Shown in pieces: positions 49,864 through 58,321 of a stretch of 64,000 nucleotides of DNA. A model generated the notes under the pieces. It was not told the DNA's origin. It saw only the letters and a program-made list of their open reading frames with translations, and made no database searches. The stretch lies in NCBI GenBank assembly GCA_016197405.1, contig JACPVR010000022.1, forward strand, positions 1-64,000. Reading direction: 5' to 3'. How positions within the stretch are numbered: position 1 is the stretch's first letter; every line of letters begins with the position of its first letter. The DNA is from Mycobacterium sp. GTDB lineage: Bacteria > Actinomycetota > Actinomycetes > Mycobacteriales > Mycobacteriaceae. The position numbers and the translations under genes were made by a program.

Positions 49864-51020
49864 GCACGCTGTACACCGCGATCGACGAGCTGGTCACCAA
49901 TGACCCGGCCCTCGGTGACGGTTCGGCGCTGGGCATCGTCGCCGATGCCGCGATCATCGTCGAGGACGGGCGGGTGAGCTGGGTGGGCGCAGCGGCGCAG
50001 GCGCCCGCCGCCGACACCCGGGTCGACCTCGGCGGTGGCGCGGTGATTCCCGGATTCGTGGACAGTCACGCACATCTGGTGTTCGCGGGAGACCGCTCCG
50101 CCGAATTCGCCGCCCGGATGGCCGGGCAGCGTTACGACGGTGGTGGTATCGCGACGACGGTGGCGGCCACCCGGACCGCCGACGACGCCCAGCTGACCGG
50201 CAATGTGGCCCGGCTGGCCGCCGAGCTGCGCCGCGGCGGGGTGACGACCTTCGAGACCAAGAGCGGCTACGGCCTGCGTACCTCCGACGAAACCCGATCG
50301 CTGCGTATCGCGGAGCAATTCACCAGCGAGACGACGTTTCTCGGTGCGCACGTAGTTCCGGCCGAGTACCGCGACGATCGCGAGGGCTACGTCCGGTTGG
50401 TTGCGGGCGAGATGCTGACCGCGTGCCGGCCACACGCCCGGTGGATCGACGTGTTCTGTGATCGCGGAGCATTCGACGTCGACGAGACGCGGGTGATCCT
50501 GCAGGCCGGTATTGCGGCGGGCCTGATTCCACGGCTGCACGCCGGGCAGCTGGCTCCCGGCGCAGGCATCCAGCTTGGCGTCGAGCTGGGGGCGGCGTCG
50601 ATCGATCACTGCACGTATGCAACGGATCTCGATATCGAGGCCCTTGCCGGCACCCGCGGCCGGACCGTGGCAACATTGCTGCCCGGCGCGGAATTCTCCA
50701 CGCGGGCAACCTATCCCGATGCCCGACGGTTCCTCGACGCCGGTGTCACCGTGGCATTGGCCACCGACTGCAATCCGGGCAGTTCCTACACCACGAGCAT
50801 GGCGTTCTGTATCGCGGTCGCGGTTCGCGATATGAACTTCACGCCGGCCGAGGCGCTCTGGGCGGCCACTGCCGGCGGTGCGGCGGCGCTGCGGCGCAAC
50901 GATATCGGGGCCCTGCGGGTCGGTAGCCGGGCACATTTCGTCCGCCTCGACGCTGCCTCCTATGTGCACCTGGCGTATCGGCCCGGTGTGCCCATCGTCA
51001 CCGATGTGATCTGCCGATAA
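49860..51020 (+). CDS. hutI: Imidazolonepropionase
   Basis: 386 residues from the ATG at 49860 overlapping hutF (ATGA). Metal and catalytic motifs are GFVDSHAHLVFAGDR, ETKSGYGL, RLHAGQL and LATDCNPGSS. It opens 4-imidazolone-5-propionate to formiminoglutamate. It is the last gene of the operon. Confidence 0.97.
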   Translation: MSTLYTAIDELVTNDPALGDGSALGIVADAAIIVEDGRVSWVGAAAQAPAADTRVDLGGGAVIPGFVDSHAHLVFAGDRSAEFAARMAGQRYDGGGIATTVAATRTADDAQLTGNVARLAAELRRGGVTTFETKSGYGLRTSDETRSLRIAEQFTSETTFLGAHVVPAEYRDDREGYVRLVAGEMLTACRPHARWIDVFCDRGAFDVDETRVILQAGIAAGLIPRLHAGQLAPGAGIQLGVELGAASIDHCTYATDLDIEALAGTRGRTVATLLPGAEFSTRATYPDARRFLDAGVTVALATDCNPGSSYTTSMAFCIAVAVRDMNFTPAEALWAATAGGAAALRRNDIGALRVGSRAHFVRLDAASYVHLAYRPGVPIVTDVICR

Positions 51021-51109
51021 CGGGCAACGCACTGTTCGGCAACAGTTCACACCGGCGCTGACCTGCATGGCATGCCGAGTCCGGGCTGTCGTGTCACAGT
51101 GGTGTCATT

Positions 51110-51289
51110 GTGAGTGAGAACCGGACTGAAACAGCGCGGCGCGATCCGCTGGCCATCTCGTTCGAGGCGCACCGCAGGCTCTTGCTGTTGCGCCTGCGCT
51201 GGCATGCGTCCTCATCGCAGCGCCGCAGCACACGGACCCGCCCCACGCACGGACTGCTACGCGCCAGGCGTCGGCCCCATACGGGCTAG
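51110..51289 (+). CDS. Possible small basic protein (59 residues), weak
   Basis: A GTG-initiated frame begins VSENRTETARRDPLAISFEA, is rich in Arg and Leu, and ends at the TAG at 51287-51289, sharing four bases with the convergent amine oxidase stop. Third-position GC is high across the first 37 codons, as in real genes here, but there is no SD and no recognisable family. Otherwise 51021-51285 holds nothing I can identify. Confidence 0.22.
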   Translation: MSENRTETARRDPLAISFEAHRRLLLLRLRWHASSSQRRSTRTRPTHGLLRARRRPHTG

Positions 51290-52596
51290 CCGGTTGCGAC
51301 GCGGCGTGATTCGACCGCTCGCAGATCGTCGGCGGCGCGCTCGCCGGCCAGCAGGGCCGCCTCGATCCCGGAGTGGGTCAGGAAGTCGCCGGCGAGTCGC
51401 AGGCGTGCCGGCATGGCGTCGCGCGCCTGGCGCATGGCGGTGTAGTGCCCCGGCACCGGGGCGATCAGTGCCACATCCATCTGGAATATCCGGGTGAAGT
51501 CGGGCTGAGCGTCGGAGAACGCCATGGCGACCGCGCGGCGGGCCTTGTCGACGACTTCGGGCTCCGTCAGGCCGTTGGTCTGCGCGGTGTCGAGCCAGAC
51601 GCTGGCGGTCTGCGCGCCAGCCGGCACGGATTGCGGGGCGCGGCGACCGTTGAGCAGCACGCCGTAGTTGTGATGCATGCCGGGCGAGCCGTGCACGACG
51701 AGGTCGTAGGGCACCTGCGGCCACGGGTCGCGGTGGTATCCGAACACGATGTGGTGGGCCGTGACGGGTACCACCGCGGCCAACGCGTCGGTGATGCCGG
51801 TATCCACGACGCCGTCGAGCAGTTTGGCCGCGGTTCGGACGTCGGTCGCGACGACGGCGGCGTCCGCCTCGATCGGCCCGTCGGCGGTGAGCACCGTGAC
51901 GCCCTCCGGCGTGTGCTCGATCGACAGTGCGGCCGTGTTGAGGCGCACATCCTCGACACCGGCCAGCAGCCACTCGGCGATACGTCCGAGCCCGCCGTCG
52001 GGCACGGTGAGCTGGGTCCGCTGCACCTGGGTCAGCAGGGTTTTGACGAATCCCGCCGAGATCTGCGTCGGGTCGGCACCGGTCAGCGGATCCATCAGGG
52101 GGCGAAGGACGTACTCGAATGACCGCTCGCCCAGGCTGTCCCGCGCCCACTGCGCCAGCGTTCGACCGTCATCGGCTGCGGCGAGGTCGTCGATGTCGAA
52201 CGGCCCCAGATCGGGACTGAGCGCCAGGCGCCCGATCTGCCGCGCGGCCCGCAGGCGATCGGCGAGGGTGAGTTGCGGCATCCGCAACAGCGTCCACGGG
52301 AGGTCCAGCCGGACACGGTTCTTGCGGCCCGAATCGTCGAGCACCGCGGTACGCGCGTGCCATCGGCGCATCATCGGTAGGCGGCCCTGCTCACGCAGGA
52401 TCGACAGCGTCCGCGCGTAGGAACCCATGACGAAGATCGCTCCCGAATCGATCGCGAAGCCGTCCTGTTCTACCGTGCGCACCCGGCCGCCGATACCGTC
52501 GGCCGCCTCCAACACGATGGGCTGATGCCCTTGACCGCGCACCCTCCTGGCGGCAGCGGCGCCGGCGACGCCGGCACCGACGATGACGACGCGCAT
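51286..52596 (-). CDS. FAD-dependent amine oxidase/protoporphyrinogen-oxidase-like protein
   Basis: 436 residues from the ATG at 52596 with GAGGAG. The N-terminal FAD motif VVIVGAGVAGAAAARRV, then GIGGRVRTV and DSGAIFVMGSY, and the C-terminal FAD loop LAGDFLTHSGIEAALLAGERAA, are those of the flavin-containing amine oxidase superfamily. No signal peptide. The substrate is unknown. It is divergent from an EthR-like regulator, echoing ethA-ethR but with a different flavoenzyme class. Confidence 0.85.
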   Translation of the reverse strand: MRVVIVGAGVAGAAAARRVRGQGHQPIVLEAADGIGGRVRTVEQDGFAIDSGAIFVMGSYARTLSILREQGRLPMMRRWHARTAVLDDSGRKNRVRLDLPWTLLRMPQLTLADRLRAARQIGRLALSPDLGPFDIDDLAAADDGRTLAQWARDSLGERSFEYVLRPLMDPLTGADPTQISAGFVKTLLTQVQRTQLTVPDGGLGRIAEWLLAGVEDVRLNTAALSIEHTPEGVTVLTADGPIEADAAVVATDVRTAAKLLDGVVDTGITDALAAVVPVTAHHIVFGYHRDPWPQVPYDLVVHGSPGMHHNYGVLLNGRRAPQSVPAGAQTASVWLDTAQTNGLTEPEVVDKARRAVAMAFSDAQPDFTRIFQMDVALIAPVPGHYTAMRQARDAMPARLRLAGDFLTHSGIEAALLAGERAADDLRAVESRRVATG

Positions 52597-52665
52597 GGGG
52601 AACTCCTCGTCCGGGTTGTCGATTTCGAAGCGAAATTACACCGCGCACCGACGATTGCCAACATG

Positions 52666-52699
52666 TGTCGACAGATATCGACAGGTGTCGACAATCGAC
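52666..52699. promoter_or_regulatory. EthR-like operator array between amine oxidase and regulator
   Basis: TCGAC occurs at 52668, 52678 and 52688, exactly 10 bp apart, and again at 52695. The first and third are embedded in perfect TGTCGACA palindromes (52666-52673, 52686-52693), the middle in TATCGACA. M. tuberculosis ethA-ethR has comparable TGTCGA repeats bound cooperatively by several EthR dimers. The array ends 15 bp before the regulator's GTG. Confidence 0.7.
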
Positions 52700-52713
52700 G
52701 CTAGACTCTCCGC

Positions 52714-53361
52714 GTGACCTCAGCTGATACCGGCGTGCGCCGCCACCGTCCGCGGACCGCGGGTCCGTCCGCAGGAGACCTGCGTCGCGAACGGCTTCTC
52801 GCCGCGTTGAACGACCTCCTGCAGGAGCGGTCGTTGACCGATATCGGCATCAGCGATATCGCACGCAGGGCCGAACTCAGCCGGTCGGCTTTCTACTTCT
52901 ATTTCCCGAGCAAGGCGGCCGCAGTGGCCGCACTGCTCGGCGATATGTACGAGAACATCTTTCGCGTCGCGCCGTGGTTCGACGAACATTCCGGTGATGC
53001 CCTGCGGCAACTGCGATCCGGTATCGAACAGACCGCCGCCATGTGGCGCAGCCGCCCGACGCTGATGGTCGCCATGCTCGACGCCGTCAACGACGATGCC
53101 GACGTCAAGGCCACCTGGATGTCCTGGCTCGCGGCGTTCGAGGAGCGCACAGCCGCGCGCCTGGCAGCCGATCAGGCGGCGGGGATCGCCCGCACGGACA
53201 TCGACGTGGAAACACTGTCGCGGATTCTGGTGGGCGTCATCTTCCGCGCCATGGAGGACGACGTGCGCAATCTGCATTCCGGACGCGCCCCCTGGCCGCA
53301 CCTGGTCGACACGGTTTACGACGTGTGGCGTCGCTCGGCATACCGCGACGACTCCGCATAG
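52714..53361 (+). CDS. TetR/EthR-family regulator
   Basis: 215 residues from a GTG at 52714. The HTH (about 22-70) ends in the EthR-like SRSAFYFYFPSKAAAVAAL, and the C-terminal domain includes RSGIEQTAAMWRSRP and ILVGVIFRAMEDDV. The start has no SD and may be leaderless. It is divergent from the amine oxidase across the repeat array, so it probably represses that gene and itself in response to a hydrophobic ligand. Confidence 0.87.
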   Translation: MTSADTGVRRHRPRTAGPSAGDLRRERLLAALNDLLQERSLTDIGISDIARRAELSRSAFYFYFPSKAAAVAALLGDMYENIFRVAPWFDEHSGDALRQLRSGIEQTAAMWRSRPTLMVAMLDAVNDDADVKATWMSWLAAFEERTAARLAADQAAGIARTDIDVETLSRILVGVIFRAMEDDVRNLHSGRAPWPHLVDTVYDVWRRSAYRDDSA

Positions 53362-53420
53362 GCGGAGGAAACTAGTCTCCAATCCCGCATCTGCGGAACA
53401 AGGGCGCTACTCTGACGGCC

Positions 53421-53828
53421 GTGCCAGAGATTCGCATCCGGCAGGCCGCCGAACTGCTCGGCGTCAGTGACGACACCGTGCGCCGCTGGATCGACGACGG
53501 CAGCCTGACCGCAGGCCTCGACAGCGCGGGCCGCAAGGTCGTCGACGGCGCCCAACTCGCCGCATTCGCCAGTGCCCATGCGGCATCCGCCCCACCGGAT
53601 CCGACGGGTATCGGCAGCTCGGCACGCAACCGGTTCACCGGTCTGGTCACCAACGTCATCAGCGACACGGTGATGTCTCAGGTCGAAATGCAGTGCGGGC
53701 CTTTCACCGTCGTGTCGCTGATGAGCACGCAGGCGGTGCGGGAGCTGCAATTGCAGCCGGGCAGCATCGCGGTCACCGTGGTCAAGGCCACCACCGTCAT
53801 CGTGGAAACCCCGAAAGGACAGTCATGA
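53421..53828 (+). CDS. HTH plus Mop-domain molybdate-responsive protein
   Basis: 135 residues from a GTG at 53421. A MerR/excisionase-type HTH at the start (RIRQAAELLGVSDDTVRRW, 5-23) and a single Mop/TOBE domain (about 67-131, RNRFTGLVTNVISDTVMSQV...VKATTVIVE) that binds molybdate. It is overlapped by modA (ATGA), so it probably senses molybdate and regulates or buffers uptake. It is much smaller than E. coli ModE and with a different HTH. Confidence 0.82.
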   Translation: MPEIRIRQAAELLGVSDDTVRRWIDDGSLTAGLDSAGRKVVDGAQLAAFASAHAASAPPDPTGIGSSARNRFTGLVTNVISDTVMSQVEMQCGPFTVVSLMSTQAVRELQLQPGSIAVTVVKATTVIVETPKGQS

Positions 53829-54613
53829 CGCGGTTGCGCAACGTCACGTTCGGCATCACGTTCGGCATCACGTTCGGCATGGTGGCGGCCCTGCTCCTGG
53901 TCACCGGGTGTACCTCCAGCAGCACCGAGCCTGCGGCAGGCACAAAGATCACCGTCTTCGCCGCGGCGTCGCTGAAGAAGGCGTTCACCGAGATCGGTGA
54001 GCGGTTCAAGACCGACAATCCGGGTTCGTCGGTGGAGTTCTCCTTCGCCGGGTCCTCCGATCTGGTCACCCAGCTCACGCAGGGCGCCCCCGCCGACGTC
54101 TTCGCCTCCGCCGACACCAAGAACATGGACAAGGCCGCGCAGGCCGGCCTGTTGAGCGGGGCACCGGCGAACTTCGCCACCAACACCCTGACGATCGCGG
54201 TCGCCCCCGGAAATCCCAAGGGCATCAAGTCATTTCAGGATCTGACCAAGCCCGGCGTCAGCGTGGTGGTGTGCGCCCCGCAGGTCCCGTGCGGTTCGGC
54301 GACCAAGAAGGTCGAAGACACCACCGCGGTGACGCTGGCCCCGGTCAGCGAAGAGTCCTCGGTGACCGATGTGCTCAACAAGGTCACCACCGGACAGGCC
54401 GACGCCGGGCTGGTCTACGTCACCGATAGCCGCAGCGCCGGCGACAAGGTGGCCGAAGTGACCTTCCCCGAGGCGGCCAGTGCCGTCAACACCTACCCGA
54501 TCGCGGTGCTCAAGCAATCGCAGAGTGCCGCGCTCGCGGGCAAGTTCGTCGACCTGGTGACCGGCGAGTTCGGCCAGAAGACCCTGCAGGCCGAGGGTTT
54601 CGCCAAACCCTGA
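53825..54613 (+). CDS. modA: Molybdate ABC transporter substrate-binding lipoprotein
   Basis: 262 residues from the ATG at 53825. The signal peptide ends in the lipobox LVTGC (Cys at about residue 33). The binding domain has ITVFAAASLKKAFTEIG, FAGSSDLVTQL, PADVFASAD and GLVYVTDS, typical of ModA. It captures molybdate outside the membrane for ModB/ModC. Neither permease nor ATPase follows; the next gene is on the other strand, so this modA is an orphan here. The signal peptide contains a TFGI triple repeat encoded by a 12-bp tandem repeat. Confidence 0.93.
   Translation: MTRLRNVTFGITFGITFGMVAALLLVTGCTSSSTEPAAGTKITVFAAASLKKAFTEIGERFKTDNPGSSVEFSFAGSSDLVTQLTQGAPADVFASADTKNMDKAAQAGLLSGAPANFATNTLTIAVAPGNPKGIKSFQDLTKPGVSVVVCAPQVPCGSATKKVEDTTAVTLAPVSEESSVTDVLNKVTTGQADAGLVYVTDSRSAGDKVAEVTFPEAASAVNTYPIAVLKQSQSAALAGKFVDLVTGEFGQKTLQAEGFAKP
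53846..53881 (+). repeat. Three tandem 12-bp units inside the modA signal peptide
   Basis: ACGTTCGGCATC is present at 53846, 53858 and, with a last-base change to G, 53870. It encodes TFGI-TFGI-TFGM in the region between the basic start and hydrophobic core. Being in-frame, copy-number change by slippage would lengthen or shorten the signal peptide by four residues without a frameshift. Confidence 0.9.
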
Positions 54614-54661
54614 GGGCGCGAGCGGACGCATACGATCCCGATAACACCCAAACAGGGGTCG

Positions 54662-55624
54662 TCAGCGTCTGCTCGGCGCACTGGCGCGGCGCAACCGGTC
54701 GGCGACGACGCGCGCTCCGGCGATCACCTCGGGCGGGCCGAGGATCTCGAAATCACAGCCGATCATCGCCAGGTACAGCGCGAGCCGTTCGGGATCGTCG
54801 GCGCCGGTGGTCACCAGGCAACGGTCCGGCCCTTCGGCCTCGATGGTCACCGATGAAGGCGAAAAATGTTGCGCGACAACCTCTTGTGCGCAGAAATACC
54901 GCACCCGGGCGACGTACCGGTACGGCGAGCTGCTGATGGAGCGGCTCACGTATTCCGCGGCGTCGGGCGCCTCGCGCGGCGCGAATGTGGTGCCACGCAC
55001 CCGGACGGCCGCCATCCGGTCCAGCCGCAGGCTGCGCCAGTCCTCCCGGTCACGGTCATAGGCCAGCAGATACCAGCGCCGTCCCGTCGTCACCAGTTGA
55101 TACGGCTCCACACGGCGCTGGGTGACCGCCCCGGCCAGTGCGGTGTACTGCATTTCGACGTGCTCGTGGTCGCGGCAGGCCCGGGCCAGGGTCATCAGCA
55201 CCTCCGGTTCGACCGGCGATTGCGCGCCGGCGGTCAGCGTGACGGTCGCCTCGTGCACGGCCGCGACCTGCGAGCGCAGCCGCGGTGGCATCACCTGGTC
55301 GAGCTTGGACAGTGTGCGCAGCGCGGCCTCGCCCACCCCGGCGATGCTGCCTCCCGCTGCCATCCGCAGGCAGACCGCCATGGCCACGGCCTCCTCGCTG
55401 TCGAGCAGCAGCGGCGGTAACGCCGCCCCGGCCCCCAGCTGGTATCCGCCGCCGTGCCCGGTGCTGGCATGCACGGGATAGCCCAGTTCACGCAGGCGTT
55501 CGACATCGCGGCGCACGCTGCGGCCGGTCACCCCCAGCCGTTCGGAGAGTTCGGCACCGGTCCAGACCCGCCGCGATTGCAACAGGCCCAGGAGTTGGAG
55601 CACCCGGCTCGTCGTCTCGGACAT
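54662..55624 (-). CDS. WYL-domain (YafY-type) transcriptional regulator
   Basis: 320 residues from the ATG at 55624. The N-terminal DeoR-like HTH (about 1-55, RVLQLLGLLQSRRVWTGAEL...GRSVRRDVERL) is followed by a WYL domain (about 140-210, with PYQLVTTGRRWYLLAYDRDR) and a WCX C-terminal extension. WYL domains bind nucleotides or nucleic acid ligands and often control stress genes. It is divergent from two DinB-fold genes across a perfect palindrome. No self-evident ligand. Confidence 0.88.
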   Translation of the reverse strand: MSETTSRVLQLLGLLQSRRVWTGAELSERLGVTGRSVRRDVERLRELGYPVHASTGHGGGYQLGAGAALPPLLLDSEEAVAMAVCLRMAAGGSIAGVGEAALRTLSKLDQVMPPRLRSQVAAVHEATVTLTAGAQSPVEPEVLMTLARACRDHEHVEMQYTALAGAVTQRRVEPYQLVTTGRRWYLLAYDRDREDWRSLRLDRMAAVRVRGTTFAPREAPDAAEYVSRSISSSPYRYVARVRYFCAQEVVAQHFSPSSVTIEAEGPDRCLVTTGADDPERLALYLAMIGCDFEILGPPEVIAGARVVADRLRRASAPSRR

Positions 55625-55647
55625 CTTCCCCAGTGTGCCGCACTTTT

Positions 55648-55664
55648 AGGACAGAAACTGTCCT
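55648..55664. promoter_or_regulatory. Perfect palindrome between WYL regulator and DinB genes
   Basis: AGGACAGAAACTGTCCT has 7-bp arms around AAA. It is 24 bp upstream of the regulator ATG and 23 bp upstream of the first DinB ATG, nearly equidistant, which fits a shared operator. Confidence 0.65.
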
Positions 55665-55686
55665 CATGGCCTGACATGGTGGACCC

Positions 55687-56199
55687 ATGGCATTGACCGA
55701 GCATCTCGCCGGACAACTCGACTGGCACTGGCAGAACGCGTTGCGCCGCCGGCTCGACGGCCTCACCGACGACGAATACTTCTGGCAGCCGGTACCGAAC
55801 TGCTGGACCGTGCATCCCGACGGAGGCATCGACTTCGCCTACCCACAGCCGGAACCGGCACCGTTCACGACGGTCTCCTGGCGGCTGGCGCATGTCATCG
55901 TCGGCGTGCTCGCGGTACGGGTGCACAACCACTTCGGCGGGCCCCCGGCCGACTACCAGAGCTGGCCCTACGCCACAGACGCCGGTACCGCCCTGCGCCA
56001 GCTCGACGACGCCTACGCAGGCTGGATCACCGGTGTGCGCGCACTCGATGACGGCGCCCTGCAGGAACCCATCGGACCCAAAGAGGGGCCGTGGGCCGAC
56101 AGACCGATGATCGACCTGATACTGCACATCAATCGCGAAGTGATCCACCACGGGGCCGAAATCGCTTGCCTGCGTGACCTTTACCTACACACCCACTAG
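55687..56199 (+). CDS. DinB-superfamily protein (first of pair)
   Basis: 170 residues from the ATG at 55687. A four-helix-bundle DinB_2 type protein: WRLAHVIVGVLAVRVHNHF in helix 2 and INREVIHHGAEIACLRDLY in the last helix supply His metal ligands. Members include thiol-dependent transferases and many unknowns. It is the first gene of a two-gene unit divergent from the WYL regulator. Confidence 0.78.
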   Translation: MALTEHLAGQLDWHWQNALRRRLDGLTDDEYFWQPVPNCWTVHPDGGIDFAYPQPEPAPFTTVSWRLAHVIVGVLAVRVHNHFGGPPADYQSWPYATDAGTALRQLDDAYAGWITGVRALDDGALQEPIGPKEGPWADRPMIDLILHINREVIHHGAEIACLRDLYLHTH

Positions 56200-56213
56200 A
56201 GAGGACCTACACC

Positions 56214-56816
56214 ATGCCCGCCCTTGCTCCCCCGGTCGCCGACGAACGCGACGGCCTGTGCCAATACCTTGCCTATCTGCAGAGCGCCTATGTCGCGGTG
56301 ACCTACGGACTCACCGAGGAACAGGCCCGTGCGACGCCGTCGGCCAGCGCGCTGTCGCTGGGCGGCCTGCTCAAGCACGCCACCGGCGTGCAACGCGGAT
56401 GGATGCAGCGGGTGGCCGCCGCGCCGGGCACCCCCGCGCCCGATGACCGCCCGATGGAGGAACGTCAGGAGGAATTCGCCAACGAGTTCACCATGCGCGA
56501 CGACGAGACGCTGCCGGGGCTACTGGCGGTCTTCGCCGAGCAGAATGCCGAGACGCTGCGGCTGGCTCGCAGCGCCGACCTCGACGAGTCCGTGCCGGTG
56601 CCGCGCGATGCGCCGTGGTTCCCGCGCGACGTCGAGGCCTGGTCGGTGCGCTGGGTGCTACTGCATCTGATCAACGAGCTGGCCCGGCACGCCGGACAGG
56701 CCGACATCATCAGGGAGAGCATCGACGGAGCCACCATGTACGAGCTGATCGCCGGTCAGGAGCACTGGGAGCCGCAACCGTGGCTCACCCCATGGCAGCC
56801 GAAAACGCCCGCATAG
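56214..56816 (+). CDS. DinB-superfamily/DUF664 protein (second of pair)
   Basis: 200 residues from the ATG at 56214 with the SD AGAGAGGA, 14 bp after the first DinB gene. Helix motifs LLKHATGVQRGWMQR and LINELARHAGQADIIRES carry the conserved His ligands of the DUF664 group, which is related to mycothiol-dependent enzymes. It is larger than and clearly diverged from its partner. The substrate is unknown; a thiol-transfer or detoxification role is the family-level guess. Confidence 0.8.
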   Translation: MPALAPPVADERDGLCQYLAYLQSAYVAVTYGLTEEQARATPSASALSLGGLLKHATGVQRGWMQRVAAAPGTPAPDDRPMEERQEEFANEFTMRDDETLPGLLAVFAEQNAETLRLARSADLDESVPVPRDAPWFPRDVEAWSVRWVLLHLINELARHAGQADIIRESIDGATMYELIAGQEHWEPQPWLTPWQPKTPA

Positions 56817-56927
56817 CGATCCCCCAGCGCATTTTTCCGCAACGAGCTGGGCTTTTGCGGACGGGTGCGCCGGCTCGGGGGTATATCGCAAATTGGTCGG
56901 TCAGGCAAAATCGGGCACACTACAACA

Positions 56928-58316
56928 ATGAGTTCAACCAAACACCGCGAGGTGGCCACCCTCGATCGGGTGCCCCTGCCCGTCGAGGCAGCCCGCTTCG
57001 GCGTGACGGGTTGGCAGCTCACCCGTACCGCCGCCCGAGTCCTGACCAACCTGCCCGGACGTGGGGCATGGCAGACGAAGGTCATCAAGGAGATACCGCA
57101 GACCTTCGCCGACCTGGGTCCCACCTACGTCAAGTTCGGCCAGATCATCGCGTCGAGCCCCGGAGCGTTCGGAGAGCCGCTGTCGCGTGAGTTCCGCACC
57201 CTGCTCGATGCGGTCCCGCCGGCCGATCCGGGCGAGGTCCACAAACTGTTCGTCGAAGAGCTGGGCGACGACCCGAAGAAACTGTTCAAGCATTTCGACG
57301 ACAAGCCGTTCGCCTCGGCGTCCATCGCCCAGGTGCACTTCGCGACACTGCACAGCGGCCAGGAGGTCGTCGTCAAGATCCAGCGGCCGGGCATCCGCCG
57401 ACGGGTGGCCGCCGACCTGCAGATCCTCAAGCGCTTCGCCCAGGTCGTCGAGTTCGCCAAGCTGGGCCGACGGTTGTCGGCTCAGGATGTGGTGGCCGAC
57501 TTCTCCGACAACCTCGCCGAAGAACTCGACTTCCGGCTCGAAGCCCAGTCGATGGAAGCCTGGGTCAGCCATCTGCACAGCTCGCCGCTCGGCAAGAACA
57601 TCAAGGTGCCCGATGTGCACTGGGATTTCACCAGCCAGCGGGTCCTGACGATGGAGCGGGTGCAGGGCGTGCGCATCGACGATGTCTCCGCGATCCGCAA
57701 GCAGGGCTTCGACGGAACCGAGCTGGTCAAGGCGCTGCTGTTCTCCACATTCGAAGGTGGACTACGACACGGCCTGTTCCACGGCGACCTGCACGCGGGC
57801 AATCTGCTGGTCGATGAGCAGGGCCGGATCGTGTTCCTGGATTTCGGAATCATGGGCCGCATCGACCCGCGCACCCGTTGGCTGCTGCGCGAGCTCATCT
57901 ACGCCTTGCTGGTCAAGAAGGATCACGCGGCGGCGGGCAAGATCGTCGTCCTGCTGGGCGCGGTCGGCACCACCAAACCCGAGGCCGAGGCGGCCAAGGA
58001 CCTGGAGGCTTTCGCCACTCCCCTGACGCTGTCGACGCTCAGCGAGCTGTCTTATGCCGAGATCGGAAAGCAGCTCGGCACGCTGGCCGATGCCTATGAC
58101 GTCAAACTGCCGCGCGAGCTGGTGCTCATCGGTAAGCAATTCCTCTACGTCGAGCGCTATATGAAATTGCTGGCGCCACGCTGGCAGATGATGAGCGATC
58201 CGCAATTCTCCGGCTACTTCGCCAATTTCATGGTCGAGGTGAGTCGCGATCATCGTCCGGACCTCGACGACAGCGACAATCCCGAAGCGGCGAAGAAGAA
58301 GGACATCGAGGTCTAG
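56928..58316 (+). CDS. ABC1/UbiB atypical kinase-like protein (Rv0647c-like)
   Basis: 462 residues from the ATG at 56928. UbiB-family features are the VKFGQIIASSP motif (KxGQ, near residue 72), VVVKIQRPGI with the nucleotide lysine, EELDFRLEAQSMEAW, HGDLHAGNLLV and FLDFGIMG. In quinone-making organisms such proteins support lipid or isoprenoid head-group chemistry through ATPase activity. Here menaquinone or a mycobacterial lipid pathway is likely. It is followed 5 bp later by lipG, the M. tuberculosis order. Confidence 0.93.
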   Translation: MSSTKHREVATLDRVPLPVEAARFGVTGWQLTRTAARVLTNLPGRGAWQTKVIKEIPQTFADLGPTYVKFGQIIASSPGAFGEPLSREFRTLLDAVPPADPGEVHKLFVEELGDDPKKLFKHFDDKPFASASIAQVHFATLHSGQEVVVKIQRPGIRRRVAADLQILKRFAQVVEFAKLGRRLSAQDVVADFSDNLAEELDFRLEAQSMEAWVSHLHSSPLGKNIKVPDVHWDFTSQRVLTMERVQGVRIDDVSAIRKQGFDGTELVKALLFSTFEGGLRHGLFHGDLHAGNLLVDEQGRIVFLDFGIMGRIDPRTRWLLRELIYALLVKKDHAAAGKIVVLLGAVGTTKPEAEAAKDLEAFATPLTLSTLSELSYAEIGKQLGTLADAYDVKLPRELVLIGKQFLYVERYMKLLAPRWQMMSDPQFSGYFANFMVEVSRDHRPDLDDSDNPEAAKKKDIEV

Positions 58317-58321
58317 CGGGC

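Noticed and set aside
55648..55664. LexA/SOS box at the DinB genes
   Set aside because: The palindrome AGGACAG-AAA-CTGTCCT does not fit the mycobacterial LexA consensus GAACannnnGTTC; DinB-fold proteins here are not the DinB polymerase.
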